Source of the DNA: an uncultured Clostridia bacterium
GTDB lineage: Bacteria > Bacillota > Clostridia > Oscillospirales > Ruminococcaceae
Reading direction: 5' to 3'
Assembly (NCBI GenBank): GCA_947630315.1
Contig: CANRHA010000073.1
Location: forward strand, 1-8,187
DNA length: 8,187 bases
Part shown: positions 1 to 6,966 of the stretch, in pieces
Layout: each line of letters starts with the position of its first letter
How positions within the stretch are numbered: position 1 is the first letter of the stretch
Program-made: the position numbers and the translations under genes
Notes under the pieces: model-generated
What the model was told of the DNA's origin: nothing
Databases searched by the model: none
What the model saw: only the letters and a program-made list of their open reading frames with translations

Positions 1-792
1 GGCAGGGCTCAGGCCGAACCAACTCCGCTGCCCGAGCCGCCCGAACTCCCGGTAAGGCCGCCGGTGCTCTGCGCAGGCTGCCCGCACAGGGCCTCATTCT
101 TTGCGGTCAAAGAGGCTATGAAGAACAAAAAAGCCCTCTTCTGCGGAGATATAGGCTGCTACACCCTCGGTAACGCCATGCCCCTCGATATGGTCGACAC
201 CTGCCTATGCATGGGCGCGGGCGTGAATATGACTCAGGGCGTAGGAAAGATAGAGCCGGATACAAAATGCTTTGCGTTCGTCGGGGATTCAACCTTCTTC
301 GCCTCGGCGATAACAGGAGCGGTAAACGCGGTGTACAATCAGGCCGACATGACCCTGATAATTCTTGACAACTCGACAACCGCCATGACCGGACACCAGC
401 CTCACCCCGGAACCGGCAGGACCGCCTCGGGCCAGATAGTTGACAAAATATCAATAGAAAATATCCTGCGCGGAATAGGCGTCGCGGCCGTCGAAACCGT
501 AGACCCCCTTGAACTTGAAAAGGCAGTTGAATGCGTTAAAAAGACCGCCGATCTGCCCGGCGTAAAAGCTATAATCTTCAAATCGCCCTGCATAGCCGTT
601 ACAAAACCCTCGGCGGCAAGCAAAATCGACGCCTCGCGCTGCATAAAATGCAAAAAGTGCATAACCTCGCTCGGCTGCCCCGCGATAACGATAAAAGACG
701 GCGCCGTGATCATCGACGGCGGGACCTGCACGGGCTGCGGGCTTTGCGCAAAGATCTGCCCGGTAAAGGCGATAAGCGGAGGTGAACGCTGA
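1..792 (+). CDS. iorA: Indolepyruvate:ferredoxin oxidoreductase, alpha subunit (C-terminal part; 5' end outside window)
   Basis: The frame is open from the first base, so the gene starts upstream; 263 residues are visible, under half of the roughly 600 usual for IorA. With IorB it catalyses the CoA-dependent, ferredoxin-linked oxidative decarboxylation of arylpyruvates to arylacetyl-CoA (or the reverse) in the cytoplasm of anaerobes. Numbering from base 1, a proline-rich linker (residues 5-21) leads into the family hallmark CAGCPHR (24-30) and the TPP-binding domain, with GDIGCYTLG (50-57 region), GDS at 95-97 and the paired N124 in LDNST. The C-terminus is a two-cluster ferredoxin domain: C214, C217, C220, C226-P, then C243, C246, C249, C253-P, all eight ligands present. 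The stop overlaps the iorB start by one base (TGATG), so the subunits are probably translationally coupled. An internal GTG at 64 is not the start, because conserved linker sequence precedes it. Identification is firm; substrate preference among indole-, phenyl- and hydroxyphenylpyruvate cannot be read from sequence. Confidence 0.95.
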   Translation, partial: GRAQAEPTPLPEPPELPVRPPVLCAGCPHRASFFAVKEAMKNKKALFCGDIGCYTLGNAMPLDMVDTCLCMGAGVNMTQGVGKIEPDTKCFAFVGDSTFFASAITGAVNAVYNQADMTLIILDNSTTAMTGHQPHPGTGRTASGQIVDKISIENILRGIGVAAVETVDPLELEKAVECVKKTADLPGVKAIIFKSPCIAVTKPSAASKIDASRCIKCKKCITSLGCPAITIKDGAVIIDGGTCTGCGLCAKICPVKAISGGER

Positions 793-1382
793 TGAACATA
801 AACATACTTCTTTGCGGAATAGGCGGCCAGGGAACCGTTCTGGCATCAAAGCTTATAGCCGCTGCAGCTATGGAAAAGAATATCCCGGTAATGAGCGCCG
901 AAACGATAGGAATGGCGCAGAAGGGCGGCAGCGTTTTCAGCCACTTAAGAATGGGCGATAACATCCGCACGCCTATGCTGATAAAAAATTCCGCCGATAT
1001 GATCATCGCCTTTGAGCCTGCCGAGGCGGTAAGAATGCTCCCATACCTCAAACCCGGCGGCTGCGTTATTTCAAACAGCAGCGCTATTATCCCTGTCACG
1101 GCGGTTCTCAGGCCATCGGGCTACACAGGAGATGAGATGGTAAAATATCTCAAAGATAACGTTAAAAACCTCATTCTTATCGACGGCCCCGAGGCATGTA
1201 AAAAAATAGGCTCGCCTAAGGTCCTCAACACGGTTCTTTTAGGCGCGGCGCTTTATTCGGGAGCGCTGCCCTTTACCGCCGATGAAATAAAGGCGGTCAT
1301 GCGTAAGCGCGTAAAGCCTCAGTTTTATGAACTAAACTGCCGCGCCCTTGACTATGCGGCAGAGAGCGAAAGGACGGAATAA
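792..1382 (+). CDS. iorB: Indolepyruvate:ferredoxin oxidoreductase, beta subunit
   Basis: The 196-residue product has the normal IorB length and is the small gamma-type domain subunit of the 2-oxoacid:ferredoxin oxidoreductase superfamily. It partners IorA in the cytoplasm. Visible family motifs are the glycine-rich N-terminal GIGGQGTV (9-16), ETIGMAQKGGSV (37-48) followed by SHLRMG, and the C-terminal PKVLNTVLLGA stretch (142-152). The ATG shares its A with the iorA TGA stop, and a strong GGAGGTG ribosome site at 778-784 lies inside the end of iorA, seven bases before the start, so the start is well supported. The gene ends two bases before the ligase gene, placing all three in one transcript. 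Nothing appears truncated or altered. Confidence 0.95.
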   Translation: MNINILLCGIGGQGTVLASKLIAAAAMEKNIPVMSAETIGMAQKGGSVFSHLRMGDNIRTPMLIKNSADMIIAFEPAEAVRMLPYLKPGGCVISNSSAIIPVTAVLRPSGYTGDEMVKYLKDNVKNLILIDGPEACKKIGSPKVLNTVLLGAALYSGALPFTADEIKAVMRKRVKPQFYELNCRALDYAAESERTE

Positions 1383-1384
1383 AC

Positions 1385-2620
1385 ATGAAAATCTCAGAAG
1401 AACAGATCAAGCAGGTAAACAGCCGTATAGCCGCCTTGGTTTCATCGGGCAGCTTCTACGGCAAAAAGCTTAAGGACGCGGGGATCTCGGAAATACACTC
1501 CGCCGAGGAGTTTGAAGCCCTGCCCTTCTCGGAAAAAAGCGACCTGAGAGACGCTTACCCCCTCGGGCTGATGACCGCCCCGGAGGAGAAAATCGTAAGG
1601 ATACATTCCTCCTCGGGAACCACCGGCCTGCCGGTAATTATCCCCTATACCGCTAAGGACGTTGACGACTGGGCGATAATGTTTGCGCGCTGCTACGCCA
1701 CCGCCGGCATCACAAACATGGACAGGATACAGATAACCCCGGCGTACGGACTATGGACGGCGGGAATAGGATTCCAGAACGGCGCGGAAAAGCTCGGCGC
1801 TATGGTAATACCCATGGGCGCGGGAAACACCGACAAGCAGATACAAATGATGATAGACCTCAAAAGCACCGTGCTCTGCTCTACTTCTTCGTATGCGCTA
1901 TTACTCGCCGAGGAGATAGAAAAACGCGGCCTGCGCGATAAGATCTGCCTCAAAAAGGGCGTTATCGGCTCGGAACGCTGGGGCGACAAGATGCGCGAAA
2001 CGATTTCCGAGAAGCTCGGCATAGAGCTATATGACATCTACGGGCTGACGGAGATATACGGCCCCGGAATAGGCATAAACTGCCCGAACGAGCGCGGTAT
2101 GCACTACTGGGACGACTACCTCTACCTCGAGATCGTCGACCCCGTCACCTTAAAGCCCGTTCCCGACGGCGAAACCGGCGAGATAGTAATAACCACCCTC
2201 GTCAAGGAGGGCGCGCCGCTTATAAGATACAGGACCCACGACCTTTCAAGGATAATCCCCGAGCCCTGCGCCTGCGGAAGCAGATTCCCGAGGATAAACA
2301 CTATAATCGGCAGGTCTGACGACATGATGAAGATAAAGGGCGTAAACGTATTCCCGGCGCAGATAGAGGAGATACTTGCGACCTTCCCCGAAATTTCGAG
2401 CGAATATCAGATACGCATCTCTCACCTTGACGGCAAGGACACGATGAGAATATACGTTGAAACTAACGGCAGCGTTGATTTTGCGGACCTTAGCCGCAGG
2501 ATAGCCGAAAGGGTAAAGAGCAAAATAGGCTTTACTCCTCTTGTCAAGCCGGTCGAGATAGGCGTTCTGCCGAGAAGCGAAAAGAAGACAAAGAGGATTA
2601 TCGACGAAAGATACGACTAA
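1385..2620 (+). CDS. paaK: Phenylacetate-CoA ligase family (AMP-forming aryl-acid:CoA ligase)
   Basis: This 411-residue adenylate-forming enzyme activates an aryl acid (phenylacetate, indoleacetate or similar) with ATP and CoA to give aryl-CoA, AMP and PPi. Motifs appear in family order: the AMP-binding loop SSSGTTGLPV (75-84), YGLTE (219-223), YRTHDL (282-287), a CACG pair of cysteines (295, 297) typical of PaaK-like proteins, and the hinge region GRSDDMMKIKGVNVFP (309-324). The C-terminal catalytic lysine is probably K401 in RSEKKTKR; relatives usually show SEGKxxR, so the glycine before the lysine is replaced here. The protein is slightly shorter than the roughly 430-440 residues of aerobic PaaK. 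A modest ribosome site (AGGACGG, 1371-1377) lies in the end of iorB. Adjacency to iorAB is common in anaerobes and argues for arylacetyl-CoA metabolism rather than the aerobic paa ring-cleavage pathway, of which no gene is seen. Exact substrate is unknown. Confidence 0.9.
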   Translation: MKISEEQIKQVNSRIAALVSSGSFYGKKLKDAGISEIHSAEEFEALPFSEKSDLRDAYPLGLMTAPEEKIVRIHSSSGTTGLPVIIPYTAKDVDDWAIMFARCYATAGITNMDRIQITPAYGLWTAGIGFQNGAEKLGAMVIPMGAGNTDKQIQMMIDLKSTVLCSTSSYALLLAEEIEKRGLRDKICLKKGVIGSERWGDKMRETISEKLGIELYDIYGLTEIYGPGIGINCPNERGMHYWDDYLYLEIVDPVTLKPVPDGETGEIVITTLVKEGAPLIRYRTHDLSRIIPEPCACGSRFPRINTIIGRSDDMMKIKGVNVFPAQIEEILATFPEISSEYQIRISHLDGKDTMRIYVETNGSVDFADLSRRIAERVKSKIGFTPLVKPVEIGVLPRSEKKTKRIIDERYD

Positions 2621-2629
2621 AATAGGAAT

Positions 2630-2670
2630 AAAAAATCCGGGCCTGCGTTTAACAGGTCCGGAAATTTTTT
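2630..2670. terminator. Bidirectional intrinsic terminator between convergent genes
   Basis: CCGGGCCTG (2637-2645) pairs with CAGGTCCGG (2653-2661) around a 7-nt loop, with one G·U pair in plus-strand RNA (a C·A mismatch in minus-strand RNA). An extra T-A pair (2636/2662) extends the stem. Six T (2665-2670) follow on the plus strand. Six A (2630-2635) precede the stem and give a U-run in minus-strand RNA. It lies 16 bases after the ligase stop and 18 bases after the lipoprotein stop on the other strand, so it can end both transcripts. Confidence 0.9.
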
Positions 2671-2679
2671 GCGTTAAAA

Positions 2680-3486
2680 TCAGTTCGCGGCGGTAACGGA
2701 GGTGATGTGCGGGTTAGCGCCGTTATACCAGTAAAGGAAGCCCTCCATGTCGATCTTGTCGCCGATGGCGAGGTTCTTTACGGCGTTGTAAACGTCGGTG
2801 GTATTGTCGCAGAGGTAGGACTCAACGGTGAAGACATAGGTCTGGCCGTTGTACGAAACGTTGAAGTAGAGGTCGTCGCCATCCTGACCCGAGCCGTTGT
2901 CTCTGTAGAGGAACGCGGCCTGGTTGCCTTCGGCGTCGGTAGACGCCTCAACGGTCATGCCCTTGAAGGATACGAACTGGTTCTGATAGTTTGCAAGCTC
3001 GTCGGTGCCGAGAAGCGCGGTGACGTCGGTGGCTTCGGCAATAAAGTTGCCGTCGATGATCTCGTAGGTGGCGTCGGTGATCTCAACCTCGCCCGACCAC
3101 TCGGACTTGAAGCCGGAAACTCTGATCTTGGTGCCGGGGGTCAGAAGAGCGTACTCTTCTTCGGTGCAGGGAAGCTCGTAGATGAAGTAGGCGCCTTCCT
3201 CGTTCTGAGTGTAGATGGTCGCCTTGTTCTCCCACCACGACTGCTTAGCCTGTACATATGTCTCAACGGTAACGGCTGAATCAAGAGGAGCCGCAACGTA
3301 ATCGGCATAAGACATTACCGCAACGTCCGTTACGTCCGCCTGATCTTCGCCATCGGCGCCGTCGCCCTCGTTATCGACAGCAACTTCGTTATTGCCGCCT
3401 TCGTCGGTCTCAGCACCGGTATCGCCGCAGGCAACAAGCGTGAGCATGAGCATAGCGGCGAGAATAAGCGCTAAAAATTTCTTCAT
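2680..3486 (-). CDS. Secreted lipoprotein with acidic linker and two OB-fold-like units, function unknown
   Basis: The 268-residue product begins with a type II signal peptide (KK, hydrophobic core, lipobox LVAC, lipidated C20), so it should sit on the outer face of the membrane. Residues 21-53 are a low-complexity linker rich in Asp, Glu, Gly and Asn, typical of a spacer across the cell wall. Two beta-rich segments follow (about 54-148 and 149-268). Each seems to show the same order: a hydrophobic V-x-V/F-type strand, a GAYFIYEL- or DDLYFNVS-like strand, GTKIRVSGF or GDKIDMEGF, and an ending ITDAT or ITSVT. This resembles tandem OB-fold-like domains found in surface proteins of Clostridia, but I recognise no named family. 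The start is supported by AAAGGAGA (3495-3502) eight bases upstream. The gene has its own consensus promoter and ends at the bidirectional terminator. Isoleucine codons are 9 ATC, 2 ATT and no ATA, and lysine is mainly AAG, unlike neighbouring genes; this suggests high expression. A role with the adjacent importer is possible but unproven. Confidence 0.85.
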   Translation of the reverse strand: MKKFLALILAAMLMLTLVACGDTGAETDEGGNNEVAVDNEGDGADGEDQADVTDVAVMSYADYVAAPLDSAVTVETYVQAKQSWWENKATIYTQNEEGAYFIYELPCTEEEYALLTPGTKIRVSGFKSEWSGEVEITDATYEIIDGNFIAEATDVTALLGTDELANYQNQFVSFKGMTVEASTDAEGNQAAFLYRDNGSGQDGDDLYFNVSYNGQTYVFTVESYLCDNTTDVYNAVKNLAIGDKIDMEGFLYWYNGANPHITSVTAAN

Positions 3487-3511
3487 TCCAATAATCTCCT
3501 TTCAGTATCAA

Positions 3512-3525
3512 GTATCTTTCGATAC
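3512..3525 (-). other. GAAA-capped hairpin at the 5' end of the lipoprotein mRNA
   Basis: On the minus strand GTATC-GAAA-GATAC forms a 5-bp stem closed by a GNRA tetraloop. A further TTGATAC copy of the right arm follows (3505-3511). The predicted transcription start is near 3526, seven bases after the -10, so the hairpin would begin almost at the first transcribed base. Such 5'-terminal stems can protect mRNA from decay; the DNA dyad could instead be a repressor site. The stem is short, so function is inference. Confidence 0.45.
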
Positions 3526-3532
3526 AACCGAC

Positions 3533-3560
3533 ATTATACTCATTTTTGCCTATATGTCAA
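3533..3560 (-). promoter_or_regulatory. Consensus sigma-A promoter of the lipoprotein gene
   Basis: Read on the minus strand, TTGACA (3560-3555) and TATAAT (3538-3533) are both exact consensus hexamers, separated by 16 bp. The predicted start near 3526 gives a leader of about 40 nt ending in the strong ribosome site AAAGGAGA. The promoter lies between the stop of the binding-protein gene and the lipoprotein gene, so the lipoprotein can be transcribed without the importer. Confidence 0.9.
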
Positions 3561-3574
3561 GTGCAGAGCGAAAA

Positions 3575-5173
3575 TTATTTGCTTCTGCGCCGTTTTTTAA
3601 CGCTTCCCGAGATGAAAATTGCACCTATCATCACCCACGCGACTGCCAAAGCCCCGAGCAGGATCTTCGCGGTAGTCGGCAGCTCGCCGAGTTCAGCCTT
3701 GCCCGACGTTCCCGAGGAAATGCTGTCGAGGCGGTACAATGAGGTTATATCGCCCTCCAATTTATCAAAGTAAGCGTCGTCGACGGTCTCCTTACGGCGG
3801 ACCGATTTCGTCACGTTTTCTATCATCTGCCCGGCGGCCGAGCGCAAAGACGCCGAACCGTTGAACACAGGCGTAACAAAAGTCTCGGAAATGTGGTCCA
3901 AAAGTATCTGAGAAGCCTTTATTTTTACATCATAATACAGGTCGTCGTCCTCGCCGCTGCGCGAAAGGTAATCCTTATATTCTTCCGAATCCTGGGCCTT
4001 TGAAGTAACCGGAACGTAGCCCTCGGTCTGAGAATAGGCGATCTGAACGCCGTTTGTGAGAAGATACTGCGCAAATATCCACGAGGCCAGGACCTCCTGA
4101 GGGTCGTCCTTGTTGAAGATGCACACCGACGGGCCTTGGGAGATCATCTGCGGGTTTTCGGGGTCGAACTGGGGTATCGGCATTACCGCCGTCTCAAATT
4201 CTACGAAATTCTCCTCGCTTATATCCGAAAGCGGCGCGTCTGAACCCATCCATGTCGCCCCGGCGGTGGAATCTATCGCAAAAACGCACTGTCCGGCGTT
4301 GAGGAAGTTCGCGGGGTAGCTCGATATCTTGAAGGTCGAAAAAGCCCCGGTGGCGGCGTGCTCGGCAACGGTATCAAGTATCTCCCTCGACGCGTCGTTG
4401 AAGATGAAAATGTGCCCGCTGCTGTCCGAATACCCCGCGTTTTTCTGGCGAAGCATCTGTATCATCATGTTGTCGGTGGATTTGTAAATAAAGGGTATCA
4501 TCACCTTCTGGCCGTTGGCCTCATACACCCCCGCGGCGTTCTTTTTTGTCGCCGCCTCGGATACCTCCCAGACAAAATCCCATGTCAGCTCCTCGGGCAA
4601 AGTATATCCCAAAGATTCCACTATTGTTTTATTGATGTAGCACGCCTCGGTAGAGCGCATAAAGGGTATAGCGTAGTAATTTTCGCCGAGGCGGCATTCG
4701 CCCAGAAACTGAGGGATCATCTCGTCCTTTAACGGGCCGTCGAACCTAAGCTCGCTGCCGCCGAAGCCGTATTTTTCATCGTCAAAAAGCTCGTCAAGCG
4801 GAACTACAACGTTTGTGCCCGTCAGGTAAGTCGCGATGTGGTCGGGGTAGGTTATGCATACGTTCGGGGTGGTGTTGGTGGCTATGTTCGTTATAACGTC
4901 GTTGTAAATAAGGTTGTAGTCGGTGTAGCGCTGCATTTTTACCTTGATGTTCGGGTAAAGCGCCTCAAAATCGGCTATGGCCTTGTCGTAAATTCTCGTC
5001 TGGTTCACGTTTGTATCGTTTTTCGCCCAGAAGGTTATCTCGTATTCCCTGCTTGTATCAAACTCGGCGGGAACTTCAAACGCGGCTATTTTTCTTGAAC
5101 CGTGGCACCCGCTCAGAGATATCGCAACGCCCAACGCCGCAATAAACGCGGCGGCCCTTTTAAATACTGTCAT
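3575..5173 (-). CDS. ABC transporter extracellular solute-binding lipoprotein (family 1, CUT1 type) with C-terminal membrane anchor
   Basis: The 532-residue product is the substrate-capturing subunit of the importer. It has a signal peptide with lipobox LSGC (20-23, lipidated C23). The mature domain has family-1 features: EITFWAKND (45-53), an amphipathic IADFEALYPNIKVKM segment (66-80), TTPNVCITYPDHIATYL (101-117), NYYAIPFMRSTEACYINK (165-182), MISQGPSVCIFNKDD (343-357) and AYSQTEGYVPVT (379-390). At about 530 residues it is longer than the usual 420-450. The extra length is a charged region (about 440-485), a Ser/Gly linker, a predicted transmembrane helix (about 503-522) and a basic KKRRRSK tail, which is unusual for this family. 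The ATG at 5173 overlaps the permease stop as ATGA and places the signal peptide at the N-terminus; an 88-residue upstream extension of the frame lies within the permease gene and is not real. The ligand is probably a sugar, oligosaccharide or glycerophospho-compound, but cannot be named. Confidence 0.9.
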   Translation of the reverse strand: MTVFKRAAAFIAALGVAISLSGCHGSRKIAAFEVPAEFDTSREYEITFWAKNDTNVNQTRIYDKAIADFEALYPNIKVKMQRYTDYNLIYNDVITNIATNTTPNVCITYPDHIATYLTGTNVVVPLDELFDDEKYGFGGSELRFDGPLKDEMIPQFLGECRLGENYYAIPFMRSTEACYINKTIVESLGYTLPEELTWDFVWEVSEAATKKNAAGVYEANGQKVMIPFIYKSTDNMMIQMLRQKNAGYSDSSGHIFIFNDASREILDTVAEHAATGAFSTFKISSYPANFLNAGQCVFAIDSTAGATWMGSDAPLSDISEENFVEFETAVMPIPQFDPENPQMISQGPSVCIFNKDDPQEVLASWIFAQYLLTNGVQIAYSQTEGYVPVTSKAQDSEEYKDYLSRSGEDDDLYYDVKIKASQILLDHISETFVTPVFNGSASLRSAAGQMIENVTKSVRRKETVDDAYFDKLEGDITSLYRLDSISSGTSGKAELGELPTTAKILLGALAVAWVMIGAIFISGSVKKRRRSK

Positions 5174-6039
5174 CCCTTGGTGCCTCCCTGTGCCACGCCC
5201 TCCATTATCTTCTTTCTGAAAATAAGAAAGATAACTATCAGCGGCGCCGATATTACGACTACCGCGGCCATCATCGCCGGTATATTCTCGCGGCCGAAGC
5301 CGTTTTCGCGTATCTCCTGAATGCCGTTTGAGACCAAAAAGTAATTCTGATCGTCCGTAACGAGCCTCGGCCATACATAGGAGTTCCAACATTCTATAAC
5401 CTTTAGTATCGTTATCGTTATCACCGTCGGCCGGCATATAGGTATCATCACCTTAAAGAGGTATTTTAAATCCCGCGTGCCGTCCACCTTTGCGGCGTAG
5501 TAAAGCTCATCGGGTATCTGTGAAAAATTCTCCTTTAACAGGTAGATGTAAAATACAGACGTCACCGACGGCAGAATAAGACCGGTGAAGGTGTTTCTTA
5601 AGCCGAGGTCGGTTATTGTAGTGTAGTTTGTTATTACGACAAGCTCGTAAGGGATCATCATAAGCGCAAGAAAGAGCGCGAATACGGTATCCCTGCCCTT
5701 GAACTGAAGCCTTGAAAACGCAAACGCCGCCGGTATTATAACTATCAGCATAAGTGCTGTCGTTATTACGGTAAATATTACCGTGTTGAGAAAATACCTT
5801 GCAAGCGGCACGGCCGTAAACGCCGAGGCGTAGTTTTCAAGCGTTGGCGTTAAGGTTATGAACTTAGGTATATATTCCGAGTTGTAGGAGGCGTAGTCTT
5901 TTACAGAGGTCAGGACCATCCAGTAAAACGGAAACAGCACCACCACAGCCCAAATGGTCAGAATTATATAGATGAACGTGCTGCGGGCGGCGGATCTTAT
6001 CTTTGCAGATCTCTCGGATCTGATTATTTCGCGGTTCAT
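5170..6039 (-). CDS. ABC transporter permease, MalG/UgpE type (CUT1)
   Basis: The 289-residue integral membrane subunit is of normal length for the MalG/UgpE/LacG family and forms half of the translocation pore. A basic cytoplasmic N-terminus is followed by about six membrane segments (roughly 21-43, 82-108, 116-137, 150-168, 202-218 and 254-274). The EAA loop that docks on the ATPase is ELYYAAKVDGTRDLKYLFK (178-196), ending MIP. The subfamily marks WNSYVWPRLVT (218-228) and the C-terminal IMEGVAQGGTKG (278-289) are present. AGGTG at 6049-6053 lies nine bases before the ATG. The gene starts 19 nt after the other permease and its stop overlaps the binding-protein start by four bases, so it is in the middle of one transcript. 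Nothing is truncated. The family assignment is firm; substrate is not deducible from the permease. Confidence 0.95.
   Translation of the reverse strand: MNREIIRSERSAKIRSAARSTFIYIILTIWAVVVLFPFYWMVLTSVKDYASYNSEYIPKFITLTPTLENYASAFTAVPLARYFLNTVIFTVITTALMLIVIIPAAFAFSRLQFKGRDTVFALFLALMMIPYELVVITNYTTITDLGLRNTFTGLILPSVTSVFYIYLLKENFSQIPDELYYAAKVDGTRDLKYLFKVMIPICRPTVITITILKVIECWNSYVWPRLVTDDQNYFLVSNGIQEIRENGFGRENIPAMMAAVVVISAPLIVIFLIFRKKIMEGVAQGGTKG
5183..5189 (-). promoter_or_regulatory. Ribosome binding site fixing the binding-protein start
   Basis: AGGGAGG on the minus strand lies nine bases before the ATG at 5173, inside the last codons of the upstream permease gene. It supports the start that produces a proper lipoprotein signal peptide rather than the longer open frame reaching 5437. 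Confidence 0.8.
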
Positions 6040-6058
6040 TTAAAGCTTCACCTGCCTT

Positions 6059-6949
6059 TTAGTAATGAACGTACTTTTTGCTTATGATCAGGTTTATGCA
6101 GGTAATAGTAAGCACTATAGCAAACAGAACTATTGCCGCTGCCGAAGCGTATGACGGGAAGCCGCCGCTGTCGCCGTAGAGCATATCGTATACATATCCG
6201 ACGATCGTGTTCATCTCTGCGGCGTTAAGGTTTGTTCCGAACAGCGCAACGGCGTCGCTGTACGCCTTAAAAGCGCCTATAAAACCGGTGATTATCAGGT
6301 AAAACAGCATCGGGGAGATCATCGGCAGGGTTATTTTTCTGAATATCCTGAACGGGCGGGTGCCGTCTATCCGCGCGGCGTTGTAGTATTCCTCGCTCAC
6401 CGAGGCAAGAGCGCTTGTCAGAATAAGTATCTTAAACGGCAGCACCACCCAGACGGTGTAAAAACAGAGCACGAACATCTTTGCCCAGTACGGGCCGTCA
6501 ATGAAGTCTATAGGGGTCATTCCGAAAAGCCCCAATATAAGGTTCACAAGGCCGTCGGTGTAGGCGGTCTTCTGAAACAGTATCATGAATACAAGCCCTA
6601 CGGCAAGGGTGTTGGTAACATAGGGCAGGAAAAATACCGTCTGGTAAAGCTCTCTGAGGGGCTTTATCGAGGACAGCCCGTAGGATATCCCGAGGGCGAT
6701 AAGGGTAGAGAGCGGCACGGTCACTATAACGAGTATAAAGGTGTTCTTTACGGCCTGCAAAAAATAGGGGTCGTGCAGAACGTAGGAATAGTTGTATATG
6801 CCGGTGCCGAAAAATGTCTGCGACGCGGAGTTATAGCCTTCTTCAAACGAATACACAAAGACGTCTATAAGCGGGTAGACCATAAACGCGCCCAAAAAGA
6901 GTATTGCCGGCAAAAGGTAGAGCCAGCCCTTTGCGCTTTTGTTTTCCAT
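6059..6949 (-). CDS. ABC transporter permease, MalF/UgpA type (CUT1)
   Basis: The 296-residue protein is the partner permease, of the short UgpA/LacF form without the large periplasmic insertion of enterobacterial MalF. It opens with the family pattern GWLYLLPAILFLGAFMVYPL (8-27) and has about six membrane segments (roughly 9-30, 68-91, 103-125, 157-178, 212-228 and 268-290). The EAA loop is EYYNAARIDGTRPFRIFRKI (187-206), followed by TLPMISP. The motif FFLPYVTNTLAVGLVF (106-121) is also typical. The ribosome site AGAGGGGAG (6957-6965) is close to ideal and lies in the 17-nt gap and the end of the upstream ATPase gene. The gene is intact and clearly co-transcribed with its neighbours. Confidence 0.95.
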   Translation of the reverse strand: MENKSAKGWLYLLPAILFLGAFMVYPLIDVFVYSFEEGYNSASQTFFGTGIYNYSYVLHDPYFLQAVKNTFILVIVTVPLSTLIALGISYGLSSIKPLRELYQTVFFLPYVTNTLAVGLVFMILFQKTAYTDGLVNLILGLFGMTPIDFIDGPYWAKMFVLCFYTVWVVLPFKILILTSALASVSEEYYNAARIDGTRPFRIFRKITLPMISPMLFYLIITGFIGAFKAYSDAVALFGTNLNAAEMNTIVGYVYDMLYGDSGGFPSYASAAAIVLFAIVLTITCINLIISKKYVHY

Positions 6950-6966
6950 AGTTACACTCCCCTCTT

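Noticed and set aside
64..792. A short independent gene starting at GTG 64
   Set aside because: The frame is open to the window edge and the preceding residues form the proline-rich linker that normally leads into the CAGCPHR motif of IorA, so this is an internal codon of a longer gene.
116..849. Overlapping minus-strand open frames opposite iorA
   Set aside because: They are antisense shadows rich in Arg, Ser and Cys with no ribosome sites or domains; the plus-strand genes fully explain this stretch.
2707..3279. A 190-codon plus-strand open frame
   Set aside because: It is the shadow of the lipoprotein gene on the other strand. Its Val/Gly-rich translation has no domain, and the minus-strand gene has a promoter, ribosome site, signal peptide and skewed codon use.
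3563..3588. Bulged stem (GCAGAAGC / GCTCTGC on the minus strand) around the binding-protein stop as a terminator
   Set aside because: The stem contains a bulge, the loop holds the stop codon, and no T-run follows; the next bases are the -35 of the lipoprotein promoter.
5174..5437. An 88-residue N-terminal extension of the solute-binding protein in the same open frame
   Set aside because: It lies wholly inside the coding sequence of the upstream permease, is highly charged and low in conserved features, and would bury the lipoprotein signal peptide. The ATG at 5173 has a good ribosome site and the typical ATGA overlap.
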